Assembly (NCBI GenBank): GCA_964470965.1
Contig: CAYYIS010000022.1
Coordinates: 13,022-77,021, forward strand
Source of the DNA: CAYYIS01 sp964470965
GTDB lineage: Bacteria > JAAXHH01 > JABIQT01
Direction of reading: 5' to 3'
Length of the DNA stretch: 64,000 nucleotides
Shown here: positions 44,523 through 53,635 of the stretch, one piece after another
Layout of the letters: every line of letters starts with the position of its first letter
Position numbering within the stretch: position 1 is the stretch's first letter
Made by a program: the position numbers and the translations under genes
The notes under the pieces: model-generated
The model's database searches: none
Seen by the model: only the letters and a program-made list of their open reading frames with translations
What the model was told of the DNA's origin: nothing

Positions 44523-45773
44523 ATGCCTACAAACGATTTTGAAATCAAAACCATCGAACGGATACCCGTTCACCTGCCCTTTCACCCCAGATGTGCGGAT
44601 GTTATGGAGGTCAGGGTGTTATTCTGGTCGGTAATCGATCTGTATAAGGTTACGACCGCTTCCGGGGTGGTGGGTTATGGTGAACTTCTGACGAGAGATA
44701 CGTGGTTTCGACCGGAGGATCCATCGATCGCGCGGGTCATCGGCAGGAACTTGTTCGACGTCCTCTGGGACGACACGCTTGGCTCCGGTATTCAGATCGC
44801 CCTGTTCGATGCGGCAGGCAAGGTACTCGGAGTTCCGTGTCACAGGCTCTTTGGAATCCAGCACAGGGAGGCCTGCCCGGTCTCATGGTGGACGCAGGAG
44901 GCATCACCTGAGCTATGGGCCACGGAAGCGAAAGCGGCGGAAGAAAATGGATACACTTCCATGAAAGCGAAGGCGAGGCCGTGGTTCGATGTGGACGCGC
45001 AACTGACCGCCATGGAAGAAGTGGCATCCAGGCATTTCAAGGTGGATCTCGATTTCAACCAGCTGCTTCTGGGGGTGGATGAAGCGGCCAGGATCATTTC
45101 CCATCTCGAAGATGAACATCCGATACTGGCCATAGTCGAGTCACCGATTCCGCAGGGCGACGTACCGGGAAATGTGCTGCTCAGACAGAAGATCAACACC
45201 CCCATCGCCATGCACTACGGTAACCCTCCTATCATGACAGCCATCAGAGAAGGGGTGTGCGATGGATTTGTGATAGGCGGCGGGGCCAGCGGGGTCATGA
45301 GGGACGCCGTAGTTTCGGCACAGGCCAACATGCCGTTCTGGCTGCAGATTGTGGGTACCGGGCTGACGACTATGTTCTCTGTACACCTGGGAGCTGTGTT
45401 GTCGCATGCCCGGTGGCCTGCGATTCCCTGCGTCAATATTTACGAACATCCGCTGATAAAGGGTTTTACGGTAGAAAGCGGCCACGTCAAGGTACCTGAA
45501 AATCCGGGCCTGGGTATCGAGCTTGACTGGGATGTGATAGAGAATTACCGGGTTGATCTGGATTTTAAAGCTGAAAGACGTCGCCAGATCCACACCATCC
45601 ACTGGCCGGACAACAGGCAGGCGCACTACCCGGACGCTGTTTACCGCCAGGAATTCCATTCAGGCAAGCACGTGGGGTTTTTACCGGGCATATCTCTGGA
45701 CCACCGACTGGATGACGGTTCCAAGGATTTCGATCGCGAATACCGAGAACTCTTCGGCGAACACTACCCTTGA
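44523..45773 (+). CDS. Enolase-superfamily protein (mandelate racemase-like) with His in place of third metal acid
   Basis: 416 residues. The capping domain spans about 1-115 (IQIALFDAAGKVLGVPCHRLFG) and the barrel follows. Catalytic KxK is present as Lys148-x-Lys150 (SMKAKARP). Metal acids are Asp175/177 (KVDLDFNQ) and Glu206 (IVESPIP). The third site reads His231 (IAMHYGN), and the later active-site strand has no obvious lysine or His-Asp pair. It is probably a lyase or epimerase variant, or a non-classical member, and resembles the 7398 protein in the same substitution. GGGA is 5 bases upstream. Its 3' end overlaps the TTC38-like gene by 10 bases. Confidence 0.78.
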   Translation: MPTNDFEIKTIERIPVHLPFHPRCADVMEVRVLFWSVIDLYKVTTASGVVGYGELLTRDTWFRPEDPSIARVIGRNLFDVLWDDTLGSGIQIALFDAAGKVLGVPCHRLFGIQHREACPVSWWTQEASPELWATEAKAAEENGYTSMKAKARPWFDVDAQLTAMEEVASRHFKVDLDFNQLLLGVDEAARIISHLEDEHPILAIVESPIPQGDVPGNVLLRQKINTPIAMHYGNPPIMTAIREGVCDGFVIGGGASGVMRDAVVSAQANMPFWLQIVGTGLTTMFSVHLGAVLSHARWPAIPCVNIYEHPLIKGFTVESGHVKVPENPGLGIELDWDVIENYRVDLDFKAERRRQIHTIHWPDNRQAHYPDAVYRQEFHSGKHVGFLPGISLDHRLDDGSKDFDREYRELFGEHYP

Positions 45774-47122
45774 GCCGCAGCCGCGGCAAACCCTACCCGC
45801 CGGCCCAGCGGTACCGCCCGCGCCGCGGCCGCCCGCGAGAGAATAAATTCCACGTCGCCCTGCCGTTTTGCGTTCACAGCCGAATCGAGGAAAACCTGTT
45901 CGAGTACTTCCTGCTGGGCATGACTCCCACCTAGTTGAAACATCCTGTCTAATACTGGTTTCATCAGGTCCACGGCACGACCGTATTCCCCCAGTCCGTG
46001 GGCTAGCACAGCCTCCGTTACCGGCAGCGCAATGCCCTCCACGATACATGCGTTGGTCCCTTTGCCCTGTCCGAACAACTTCATCGCATTGAGCATTTGC
46101 CGCGCTTCGTCGTACCTTTCACATCCCGCCAGCGCCATCATCCAATGCGGGAGTGTAAATGGGGAATAGCAATCCCCTATTCGACCGATCGCCTTTTCCG
46201 CCAGTTCGTTCCAGCGGTCACCTACCGGTACGCCCTGCCGTTCCAGGCGAAAGAGCATTGAAGAAGCATTCTGAACGTCGATGTAAAGATCCGGCTGAGC
46301 CTGGGTCACAACGGAAGAAAGATTCCGAAACCGGGAGTCATAAAGATCCAGAACTTCGTCGAAGTCCCTTTGTTCGATATGGAACAGGGCAAGGTGCCAC
46401 CACAGGTGATGCGTCATGTTGTTGGCACCCTCCCAGAGCGGTTCCCGCTCCTTCATAAAATCGATCCCTTCATCGTGTCGTCCCTGCATCTCCATAATGT
46501 GTGCGACGCCATGGGTACCCCACAGGTCTCCGGGATCAATAGCTAAAGCGGCCCTGCCTGCCTCTTCCGCCTCATCATATTCACCGCATTCCTCATACGC
46601 GAAGCACTTGCAGGACATCACCGTGGCGTATCCCGCGTGTGAGACGTTCCAAGCCGGCATGACACGACCAAGGGAAGTCTTCATGTCCCCGGCTCGGCCC
46701 AGCCAAAAGTAGCTCAGGTGGGCCAGCCTGAGGGCCATCAGGTCCAGAGGGTGGTCGACGAGGATATCCTCCCAGGCAGCCAACATGCGCTCCGCGTCGT
46801 CATCCAGCCATGCTTCCAGCGCATCCACATGGCGCTGTTCCCGCCAGGTCGCGGCGGCCGTAAAGGTCCGGGCCTGGGTTGCTGATTCTCTCGCCGCAGG
46901 CAGATTGGCCTGATTGTAGGCAAGCATGAGGAAATAGCCCTTTAGACAATGCGCCAGGCCGAATTCCGGATCCGACCTTAACGTCTCTTTCAAGAAGGCC
47001 GGAGTATCAAGACGATATTTGACATATCCCATTACCGTATTGTCAAACGCATCCCCCGCCTTCGATGAATTCGTGGAGAGGGGCAAGCCGTGAATGTCCT
47101 GCACCGGTAATAATTCACTCAT
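45764..47122 (-). CDS. TTC38-like tetratricopeptide repeat protein
   Basis: 452 residues, all-helical TPR-like array. GLPLSTNSSKAGDAFDNTVMGYVKYR at the N terminus, FGLAHCLKGYFLML, the central DLWGTHGVAHIMEMQGRHDEG and THHLWWHLALFHIEQRDFDEVLDLYD match the TTC38 family found in bacteria and animals. Function unknown; TPR arrays usually bind proteins. ATG 47122 has AAGGAGGT 10 bases upstream; the GTG at 47134 overlaps that site and is rejected. Confidence 0.85.
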   Translation of the reverse strand: MSELLPVQDIHGLPLSTNSSKAGDAFDNTVMGYVKYRLDTPAFLKETLRSDPEFGLAHCLKGYFLMLAYNQANLPAARESATQARTFTAAATWREQRHVDALEAWLDDDAERMLAAWEDILVDHPLDLMALRLAHLSYFWLGRAGDMKTSLGRVMPAWNVSHAGYATVMSCKCFAYEECGEYDEAEEAGRAALAIDPGDLWGTHGVAHIMEMQGRHDEGIDFMKEREPLWEGANNMTHHLWWHLALFHIEQRDFDEVLDLYDSRFRNLSSVVTQAQPDLYIDVQNASSMLFRLERQGVPVGDRWNELAEKAIGRIGDCYSPFTLPHWMMALAGCERYDEARQMLNAMKLFGQGKGTNACIVEGIALPVTEAVLAHGLGEYGRAVDLMKPVLDRMFQLGGSHAQQEVLEQVFLDSAVNAKRQGDVEFILSRAAAARAVPLGRRVGFAAAAAQG

Positions 47123-47684
47123 GATCGATCGCACCTCCTTAATGTTCCCGTTGCCCGGCGTTCCGCTGGCTCTGCCGCTGGGCGGGCCCTACCGGTAGCC
47201 GACCGGCGGAGACAAAGCCATCGCCCCGGCTCACCATGAAGATCGCCGTTTTTCGGCCGTATAGACAGACTCCCGTGCGATGTTGCCTTGTGTACTTTAA
47301 ACTGTTTTCAACCGATTAAAAGGATTGAGAGACTCCTGTTCCGGAACGATGTTAAGGGGCGTCTGCATTTAGAGAAAATAAAATAAGAATGAAGGGGATG
47401 GATAGACGGCGGGACGAAGGCCGGGAAATATTCACGATGAGCCTCAATAGCGAAATAATTACACACCAGAGAACCTGGGGGATGCGTCCACAATACCGTG
47501 TGCCGGTTCATCTGTCAATGTCAAAGGGTGGGATGAGCCCTCCGTAACAACCCCATTTCCGTTGGGCCCAAGCTCCGGCCGAGGGCACTGGGACAAATAT
47601 CTTTGACTTTATCATTGTCACCTTTACTTTTTGATTTAACACCGGCGTACCCTCTCTCCATAAATATCAGTTAAGCGAGGTCGT
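47123..47684. other. 562-base intergenic region, no gene seen
   Basis: Divergent TTC38-like and toroid genes flank it. CTACCGGTAG near 47190 is a 10-base palindrome. The right third is AT-rich, with TTGACT near 47606 but no good -10 at 17-18 bases. No open frame with a ribosome-binding site. Confidence 0.5.
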
Positions 47685-48665
47685 ATGGCTTTGATAGAAG
47701 CGATCAGAAACGCGAGGAACCTTGGCGCCGACTACCTGCTTGGGCATTTGGGTGAGGATGGGGCCTTCCCCTCCCGGACCCCGGCTGTTGCTGAGTATTA
47801 CAAGACGTTGACTGCGTTCCAGGTATGCGGGCACAATCGGGCGGCGAACAGGTTGTGCAATTGGATCAGGCACCACGGACAATTGGAAAACGGAGATTTC
47901 ATACCACGGCCGGAAGCAGGTAGTGACGGATCGACACACATCTATTTCAATGCGTGGATAGTTACCGGGGCCCACCGCCTGGGGCAATTCGACCTGGCCC
48001 GGAGAGGAATGGATTTCATCCTGGATTTCAATGATTCGGAAAGCGGTGGTTTTTATTCCAGTCTTACGGATCGTCAGCCGGATACTTTACAGGATCTGAT
48101 GGCTTCATGCATGAGTGGTCTGGCGGCAATTTATACCGGAGAAATAGCGGTTGCGCGCGGTGTGGGGCGTTGGCTCGGTACCGTCCGGGACGCGCAGCCG
48201 GATTTCCCGGGTTTGTTGTACACCGTTTACAGCCGGGCGGGCTCACTGATAACCGACGTGCCTTCCGGTCAGGAAAACCGCTATGTCCTTAACCGTGATG
48301 CAGACCAGGACCAGGACTTCTTTAATCCCGGAATCGCCGCTGCATTTCTGTGCAGATTGTATCAGGCCACGGGCGACGGGTCTTACCTGAATCTGGCTAA
48401 GCAGTACATGGCGGTCGCGGAGGATGCCAGCGATTATCTTTTCCGGATCGTCCGTGCGGGAAAAGTAGGCTGGGCGGCCGCATTGCTTTACAGACTCACC
48501 GGGGATGGAACCTATTATAAGATGGCCGTGCGAATCGCCAGGAACCTACTGGACCTGCAGTCTCCGGAAGGATTCTGGAGTGGTGTAGGCCAGACGGCCC
48601 CCAGTCTGGATTCCACTGCTGAGCGGGTAGTCTGGATGGATGAGATCTTACAGGCTGTTGAGTAA
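47685..48665 (+). CDS. Alpha/alpha-toroid protein (terpenoid cyclase/glycosidase-like fold), unknown function
   Basis: 326 residues built of repeated helix pairs: NLGADYLLGHLGEDGAFPSR, ANRLCNWIRHHGQLENGDF, RRGMDFILDFNDSESGGFY, and LLDLQSPEGFWSG. Each ends in a Gly-rich turn with an aromatic residue, the pattern of six-hairpin/toroid proteins (prenyltransferase-like and some glycosidases). The catalytic DXDD of terpene cyclases is not seen, though ADQDQDF is acidic. It is probably a carbohydrate- or lipid-active relative; no assignment. GAGG lies 4-5 bases before ATG. PhyH starts 4 bases after the stop, so they are one operon. Confidence 0.65.
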   Translation: MALIEAIRNARNLGADYLLGHLGEDGAFPSRTPAVAEYYKTLTAFQVCGHNRAANRLCNWIRHHGQLENGDFIPRPEAGSDGSTHIYFNAWIVTGAHRLGQFDLARRGMDFILDFNDSESGGFYSSLTDRQPDTLQDLMASCMSGLAAIYTGEIAVARGVGRWLGTVRDAQPDFPGLLYTVYSRAGSLITDVPSGQENRYVLNRDADQDQDFFNPGIAAAFLCRLYQATGDGSYLNLAKQYMAVAEDASDYLFRIVRAGKVGWAAALLYRLTGDGTYYKMAVRIARNLLDLQSPEGFWSGVGQTAPSLDSTAERVVWMDEILQAVE

Positions 48666-48669
48666 CGCC

Positions 48670-49455
48670 ATGAATCATCAATTTTCTGCCGATCAATACA
48701 GAGAGAACGGTTTCACCGGACCTTTACAGATTTTGACGCCCGGGGAGGCTGCCGAGGCACGCCGTTCGTTTTTCGGGACCATCCGACAATCCGAAGCGAC
48801 ACCCGGACCGATGAATGAACCACCCGGTGGATTCGATCTGAGATACCGGTGGGTGTATGATCTCGCGACCCGGATCCAGGTGCTGGATCACGCGGAGCAG
48901 ATTCTAGGTCCGGATATCGTCCTGTGGGCTACGGTGTTCTGGTACAAAGAGCCTCACAACAGTTCATACATCCCCTGGCACCAGGATGCTACATACTGGC
49001 CCATGTCGCCCAGGATTAACCTGACCGTATGGATCGCATTGGGGCCAACATTTAGGGAAAACGGTTGCCTGAGCCTGATTCCCGGGTCGCACAGGCATTG
49101 GTTGGACGATCAATACAGGACGCTCGAGCCCGGGGCCGGATTTTCCGAGGGGCTTTCGGACGACCAGGTAGACGAATCCAGGGCGGTACACCTGGAGATG
49201 TCACCGGGTGAAGCGGTCTTTTTTACGGAAGCCACCTTGCACCGGTCGGACGCCAACGTGAGCGATGTACCGCGTGTGGCATTTGCGTTGCGACTTACAA
49301 CTCCGGAAGTCAGGTTCGATATTGACGGTCTGAAAGAGAAAGGAATCGACTATCTCGCCAGGTCAACGGTGGTACGTGGAACCGACCGGTTTCGCTACAA
49401 CAAGGCCATGGAAGTAGCGCCCGGCCATGATTCGGATGGGCGATTACTTCCATGA
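48670..49455 (+). CDS. PhyH-family Fe(II)/2-oxoglutarate dioxygenase (canonical HxD)
   Basis: 261 residues from ATG 48670 (a 5' ATG at 48640 would overlap the toroid gene). Iron ligands are His104-x-Asp106 (PWHQDATYW) and His191 (TLHRSDANVS), with Arg202. CLSLIPGSHRHW is the turn. It resembles 35850 more than the HxG group. Cotranscribed with the toroid protein, whose product may be its substrate or partner. Confidence 0.87.
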   Translation: MNHQFSADQYRENGFTGPLQILTPGEAAEARRSFFGTIRQSEATPGPMNEPPGGFDLRYRWVYDLATRIQVLDHAEQILGPDIVLWATVFWYKEPHNSSYIPWHQDATYWPMSPRINLTVWIALGPTFRENGCLSLIPGSHRHWLDDQYRTLEPGAGFSEGLSDDQVDESRAVHLEMSPGEAVFFTEATLHRSDANVSDVPRVAFALRLTTPEVRFDIDGLKEKGIDYLARSTVVRGTDRFRYNKAMEVAPGHDSDGRLLP

Positions 49456-49572
49456 TCAGCATATTTCTAAATGGAATCATTGCCGCCCAATGAACTTAAC
49501 CAACGCCTTGCGAGCGGGTTCTTACCGAGCCTCTGGAGAACTTGAGAGCAGGGCGGGACGGAATAGGGGAAC

Positions 49573-50703
49573 CTAAAACACCTCAATTGTCAGTGCGTCG
49601 AACCGGTCCTGGTCCCATTCCGCACCCCAGCCGGGTCCGTCCGGCGGCACGATGTGGCCATCCCTGATGCGCGGAGTATTGGCCAGGCCCCATGGACCAC
49701 CGACATCCGTTACTAAATCAGTCGGTCCCGCCTCGTAATATCCCGTGTTGTCGATGCAGCACCCCAGGTGGGCATGGACGATCCCAAACAGGCCTCCATG
49801 TGAATTCATCTCTACGGTGGTATCGTACAACTCGGCGAAATTGGCCATCTTCAGGACCTGTGTCGTACCGAACCGAGCATTGACCCGAAGCAGGTCGGTG
49901 GCCCCGGACATGAGCCACTGGGTTGAGATGCCGATGTCCCCCATCAGTGTCTCGTTGCCCATAACAGGCATCTTCAATTCACGGCACAATGCCTGATATT
50001 GATGCTGCTTCTGTTCGTGCATCGGTTCTTCCAGCCACAGGAATCCCAGTTCCTCCATGACATGCCCGACCTCGATGGCTTCGTCGAGGGTGTAGGAACA
50101 GACCGCATCGTTAATCAAAAGCACGTCCATCCCTATGCGGTCCCGTACTTCCCGGAAGATCGCGATATCCTTTTCGCCCCCCTTGTAGGTATGGAATTTG
50201 TAGACATCGATACCGTGCTTCAGGGCCAGTTCAATATCCTGAAAGTAAATTTCGATCGGATTGTCCCCTCCGGTGAGGTAGACAGGGAAACGGTCACGTA
50301 CCCTACCTATAAGGGAATACACCGGAAGCCCGGCGACCTTTCCCAGTATATCCCACAGGCAGTTGTCGAAATCACCGAACCATCCGGGGCGCTGATACAC
50401 CCATCGGGTGCCCTTGTGGAGCATCTGGTAAAGGCCTTCTTTATTCAGCGGATTTTCACCAATCATTTGATGACGGAGTGTCTCTACCTGTTCGGGGTTC
50501 ATGGTGCAGGTGCACATACCCTCTACCCCCTCGTCCGTTATGACTTTGAGAAAACTCTGTCGGAGGTTTCTACCGGACGGCAGCATTTTGCTGCCGTGGG
50601 TGTATTGTATCCTACGGAGGTCCGGCACCTGGTAGAGTTTGACGTAGCCGCTTTTGCGTTCCGGGTCTTCGAGAGTGATGAGTTTTATGTCGGTTATTTT
50701 CAT
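49573..50703 (-). CDS. Mandelate racemase/muconate-lactonizing-family enzyme
   Basis: 376 residues of the enolase superfamily with a complete metal site: Asp199 (LINDAVCSY), Glu225/226 (WLEEPMHE) and Glu251 (MGNETLM). The N-terminal barrel base is Lys169-x-His171 (YKFHTYK). Superfamily caps are FDNCLWDILGKVAGLPVYSLIG. It likely abstracts a proton next to a carboxylate, as a sugar-acid dehydratase or epimerase; substrate unknown. AGAGG lies 4 bases before ATG 50703. PhyH ends 30 bases upstream on the same strand, so they are probably coexpressed. Confidence 0.87.
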   Translation of the reverse strand: MKITDIKLITLEDPERKSGYVKLYQVPDLRRIQYTHGSKMLPSGRNLRQSFLKVITDEGVEGMCTCTMNPEQVETLRHQMIGENPLNKEGLYQMLHKGTRWVYQRPGWFGDFDNCLWDILGKVAGLPVYSLIGRVRDRFPVYLTGGDNPIEIYFQDIELALKHGIDVYKFHTYKGGEKDIAIFREVRDRIGMDVLLINDAVCSYTLDEAIEVGHVMEELGFLWLEEPMHEQKQHQYQALCRELKMPVMGNETLMGDIGISTQWLMSGATDLLRVNARFGTTQVLKMANFAELYDTTVEMNSHGGLFGIVHAHLGCCIDNTGYYEAGPTDLVTDVGGPWGLANTPRIRDGHIVPPDGPGWGAEWDQDRFDALTIEVF

Positions 50704-50733
50704 GGAGCCTCTGGTTGTATTTACCGCCCACTG

Positions 50734-51546
50734 CTATCCAGGTAATACCTGTTGTCCCACAATGATATGTCTGAAAAGCGGTTTGACTTTTTCGGGCAGT
50801 CCGTCATAGGTTTTCTGGGTTATAGGAACGACGTCATCGGCGCGGACGCCCGTCCTTTCCGCCTCGATTTCATAGTCTGACAGGCCGGGTATGATCTGGT
50901 TCAGGTTGAACCACCAGGCGACATACCGGGCGATTATCGCGATCCGCTGCTTGTTGCTGGTGTTGGCGCCATTGGTATGCCAGGTGCGGCTGTCAAACAT
51001 CAGGACACTGCCCGGATTGCCCGTAGCGGTAATCTGGGAGGGGTGCCTGTCGCCCTGCAGCAGGTTGCCGTCTCCGGTGGGATTGTTCGAATACCGGTGG
51101 GATCCGGGTACAAGAACGGTGCCGCCGTTTGTTTCCGTGAATGGCGTGAGCATCCAGAGGCTGGTCAGTTGGAGCGGAGCGTCGGGATACGGCGCAGGAA
51201 TTCGGAAATCGTACCCCTGTCCGAAGGGATAGTCGGAATGTAGATTGGATTGGGGATAACCGGGCTCGATCACAACACCGGTGGTCATGGAAATACGGAC
51301 ATGTTTTCCGAACATAGCCTCATTGATGGCCATCACCCGTTCATCGGCGAGGTAAGGTGCGATGGACTGGTCGTAGGCTATCAATCCGTTAAGACCGTTA
51401 CGCCCTTTCACCATGGATTGGGAACGGCTCGTCGCGGTGGACAGGATGCTGTCTCGGACGTGGTGCACTTCGGCGTGGGGAATAACATTTTCTATCACGC
51501 ACCACCCTTCCACACGGATGCGCTTTATCAGGTCTTCCACATTCAT
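50734..51546 (-). CDS. PhyH-family Fe(II)/2-oxoglutarate dioxygenase (canonical HxD)
   Basis: 270 residues from ATG 51546 (GGAG 8 bases upstream). The frame is open for another 39 codons upstream, but that part is unlike the family. Ligands: His103-x-Asp105 (NLHSDYPF), His190 (TWHTNGAN) and Arg201. GGTVLVPGSHRYS is the turn. Followed 30 bases later by the enolase-superfamily gene. Confidence 0.87.
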   Translation of the reverse strand: MNVEDLIKRIRVEGWCVIENVIPHAEVHHVRDSILSTATSRSQSMVKGRNGLNGLIAYDQSIAPYLADERVMAINEAMFGKHVRISMTTGVVIEPGYPQSNLHSDYPFGQGYDFRIPAPYPDAPLQLTSLWMLTPFTETNGGTVLVPGSHRYSNNPTGDGNLLQGDRHPSQITATGNPGSVLMFDSRTWHTNGANTSNKQRIAIIARYVAWWFNLNQIIPGLSDYEIEAERTGVRADDVVPITQKTYDGLPEKVKPLFRHIIVGQQVLPG

Positions 51547-51866
51547 GATCCAGTCTCCTTGTTTACATCTTATCCAGAAGAGCGCCGGTGGCTCATATTT
51601 ATGATATACACCCGGTTGAAACAAAAAAATCAACAGAAAAATCAGGAGAATGCGCACTGACATGTGTATGAATCGAGTGTGCAGGATTTAAAACCACCGT
51701 ACTGTTTGCTTAAATTACATTTCAACGGTATATTCTTTGAAATTCCGGGGTCGATATTCTTCATGGACATTGTGGCCATGGGAAACATCGGGCGAGATCT
51801 TCATGAGAGTGAACGGGAGGTTTCGCGGCATTATAACCGGGGCCGCAGGGATGGAGATCTTGCACA
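51547..51866. other. 320-base divergent intergenic region between two PhyH genes
   Basis: The region is AT-rich and holds a candidate plus-strand promoter (51706-51734). A short frame from ATG 51763 to TGA 51885 (40 residues) overlaps the next gene and has no ribosome-binding site; I do not call it a gene. Confidence 0.5.
51706..51734 (+). promoter_or_regulatory. Candidate promoter for the PhyH-aldolase pair
   Basis: TTGCTT (51706-51711, three of six), a 17-base spacer and TATATT (51729-51734, five of six). Transcription would start near 51741, about 126 bases before the PhyH gene. Confidence 0.35.
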
Positions 51867-52658
51867 GTGTCGACCGATTCCATGATTAAATCCATTCTGG
51901 ATCGATCCCTTTTCGCAACCATGTCTCCCAGGGACCAGCAAGCCTATTATGGCGAGCACGGTTTCGTTCTGTTGCCAGGTGTCGTTTCCCGTGGGCATAT
52001 GAAGCGAATCGCCGATGAAGTCTCGGGCAGCCCTCGATATGACTTCATGAACAAGTGGCCCGGCCCGGCGCTGGAGGCGCTGATCACCAATCCGAAACTT
52101 CTCGGGCCGCTTCGTCGATGTTACGGGGAAGACCTTCGATTCTTCAAAGCGGTTTATGAGGAATGGCGAGACCGCAACGACGCCCACAGCCAGTTGAACA
52201 GGCAGCCGCTTCATCGCGATTATTCACCTGCGCCGGAAAACGGCGATTACCGCAACAGCTGCATGTCCTGGGCCAATGTGGGCCATTACCTCATTGACTT
52301 GGAGATGGACGAAGGGCCCCTCTGGGTGGTTCCCGGTAGCCACAAACTGGCGTGGACGAGGCAGGGCGACCTGCTGGAATCANNNNNNNNNNCCGAAAAT
52401 GCCCGTATCATATTGGCAAAAGCAGGTGATGCGGTCATGTTTCATAATCTGACCATACACGCGGGGGGCATCATGCAGTCGGGACGCCCGCGGCCAAGTG
52501 TGTTCACATCGTATCGACCCGGCTGGGCAGCGCCGCTGGGAACCGTAGCAGAATGGCCTAAAGAAGTAGTTGCAGAGGCCCCTCCCGCGTTGCAAGCATT
52601 GCTCGTGGGACAAAACGACGGTCTCCGCGTGAATGCAGCCGGAATCATAAACCCATAA
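51867..52658 (+). CDS. PhyH-family Fe(II)/2-oxoglutarate dioxygenase (canonical HxD), interrupted by an assembly gap
   Basis: About 263 residues counting the gap. GTG 51867 has GGAG 10 bases upstream; ATG 51882 is the alternative. Ligands: His116-x-Asp118 (PLHRDYSP) and His198 (TIHAGG), with Arg207/209. LWVVPGSHK is the turn. Ten N at 52383-52392 fall between the turn and the distal histidine; the frame is kept across them, but the true number of missing bases is unknown. The aldolase gene starts 11 bases after the stop. Confidence 0.82.
   Translation: MSTDSMIKSILDRSLFATMSPRDQQAYYGEHGFVLLPGVVSRGHMKRIADEVSGSPRYDFMNKWPGPALEALITNPKLLGPLRRCYGEDLRFFKAVYEEWRDRNDAHSQLNRQPLHRDYSPAPENGDYRNSCMSWANVGHYLIDLEMDEGPLWVVPGSHKLAWTRQGDLLESXXXXENARIILAKAGDAVMFHNLTIHAGGIMQSGRPRPSVFTSYRPGWAAPLGTVAEWPKEVVAEAPPALQALLVGQNDGLRVNAAGIINP
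52383..52392. other. Assembly gap (10 N)
   Basis: A run of ten undetermined bases inside the PhyH gene. Ten N is a common default placeholder, so the real gap length may differ. Confidence 0.98.
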
Positions 52659-52669
52659 AGGAGAACGCG

Positions 52670-53395
52670 ATGGCGGAGCAGAACCTGAAGCAGCGTATTC
52701 GGGCGGGCCACAAGATCGTTGGCGCCAATATAGCGCTTACTTACACCCGGGAACAACTGACAAAAATCGTGGAGTCCGGCGAGTATGACTTCATCTGGGT
52801 GGATGGCCAGCACAGCGCCTTCACGGAACACGATCTCGTCGATTACTGCAACGTGGCGGATGAACTCGGGGCGGATGTGGTGTTTCGCATCAAACATACG
52901 TTTCACAGCTACCTTGTAGGCAACCTCCTCGATCTGGGCCCTGCGGGCATCGAAGTGCCTCAGGTAGAACTCGAATCTACGGTCGAAGAAGCGGTGAAGT
53001 ATTTTTATTATCCCCAGCAGGGCATGCGAAGCTGGGGCGGTAGCGCCCGGCGGAAGATAGCGGAGGTAGGCGGTGATCGACTGGAATACGCCGCATGGTG
53101 GAACGACTACGGTGTGCTCTGCATCCAACTGGAGTCGATACCTGCGGTGACCAATGTGCGCAAACTTGCCAAACCAGGTGTGGATTTCTTCACCTTCGGC
53201 CCGAACGACCTGCGGTACAATATCGAGGCCCATCCAAACCACCCCTTTAGAAGTGTAGACGATTGTGTCCGTCATGTAGTCGACCAGCTTAAAGATGCAG
53301 AGGCACAGGTTCTTTTTAGGAATTACACCCGTGACGAACGTCAGAAATACATCGATATGGGGGTTACGATGTTTCTTGAGAATCCCGCTTTATAG
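52670..53395 (+). CDS. HpcH/HpaI-family class II aldolase
   Basis: 241 residues. Metal-dependent pyruvate-type aldolase that cleaves 2-oxo-4-hydroxy acids. Motifs: FIWVDGQHSAF (base/metal region), GIEVPQVELES, QQGMRSWGG with the arginine of the family's active site, CIQLESIPAV with a metal Glu, and VDFFTFGPNDL with the metal Asp. AGGAG lies 6 bases before ATG. It shares an mRNA with the upstream PhyH; oxygenation followed by aldol cleavage would be a sensible sequence, but this is inference. Confidence 0.88.
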   Translation: MAEQNLKQRIRAGHKIVGANIALTYTREQLTKIVESGEYDFIWVDGQHSAFTEHDLVDYCNVADELGADVVFRIKHTFHSYLVGNLLDLGPAGIEVPQVELESTVEEAVKYFYYPQQGMRSWGGSARRKIAEVGGDRLEYAAWWNDYGVLCIQLESIPAVTNVRKLAKPGVDFFTFGPNDLRYNIEAHPNHPFRSVDDCVRHVVDQLKDAEAQVLFRNYTRDERQKYIDMGVTMFLENPAL

Positions 53396-53635
53396 TCATA
53401 TGGTGTGCGGCATTGCCAAGCACATTTGAATCCCGACAGCAGTTGTCCTTACCGGTTATTCGGGTCCCGGTACTGCGGCAGCATAAAATCAAAAGGGAAG
53501 TGGACCTTAATCCGTAACGGATTCTGTGGCACCCGTAAGAGGAAGTTTCTGCCAATGGTTCGTTTGCCTGGTGACGGCCTGGGCCATCATACACCCGTTT
53601 TAATCTGCGAACGGCCTTAATTCAAGAAAAACGCT

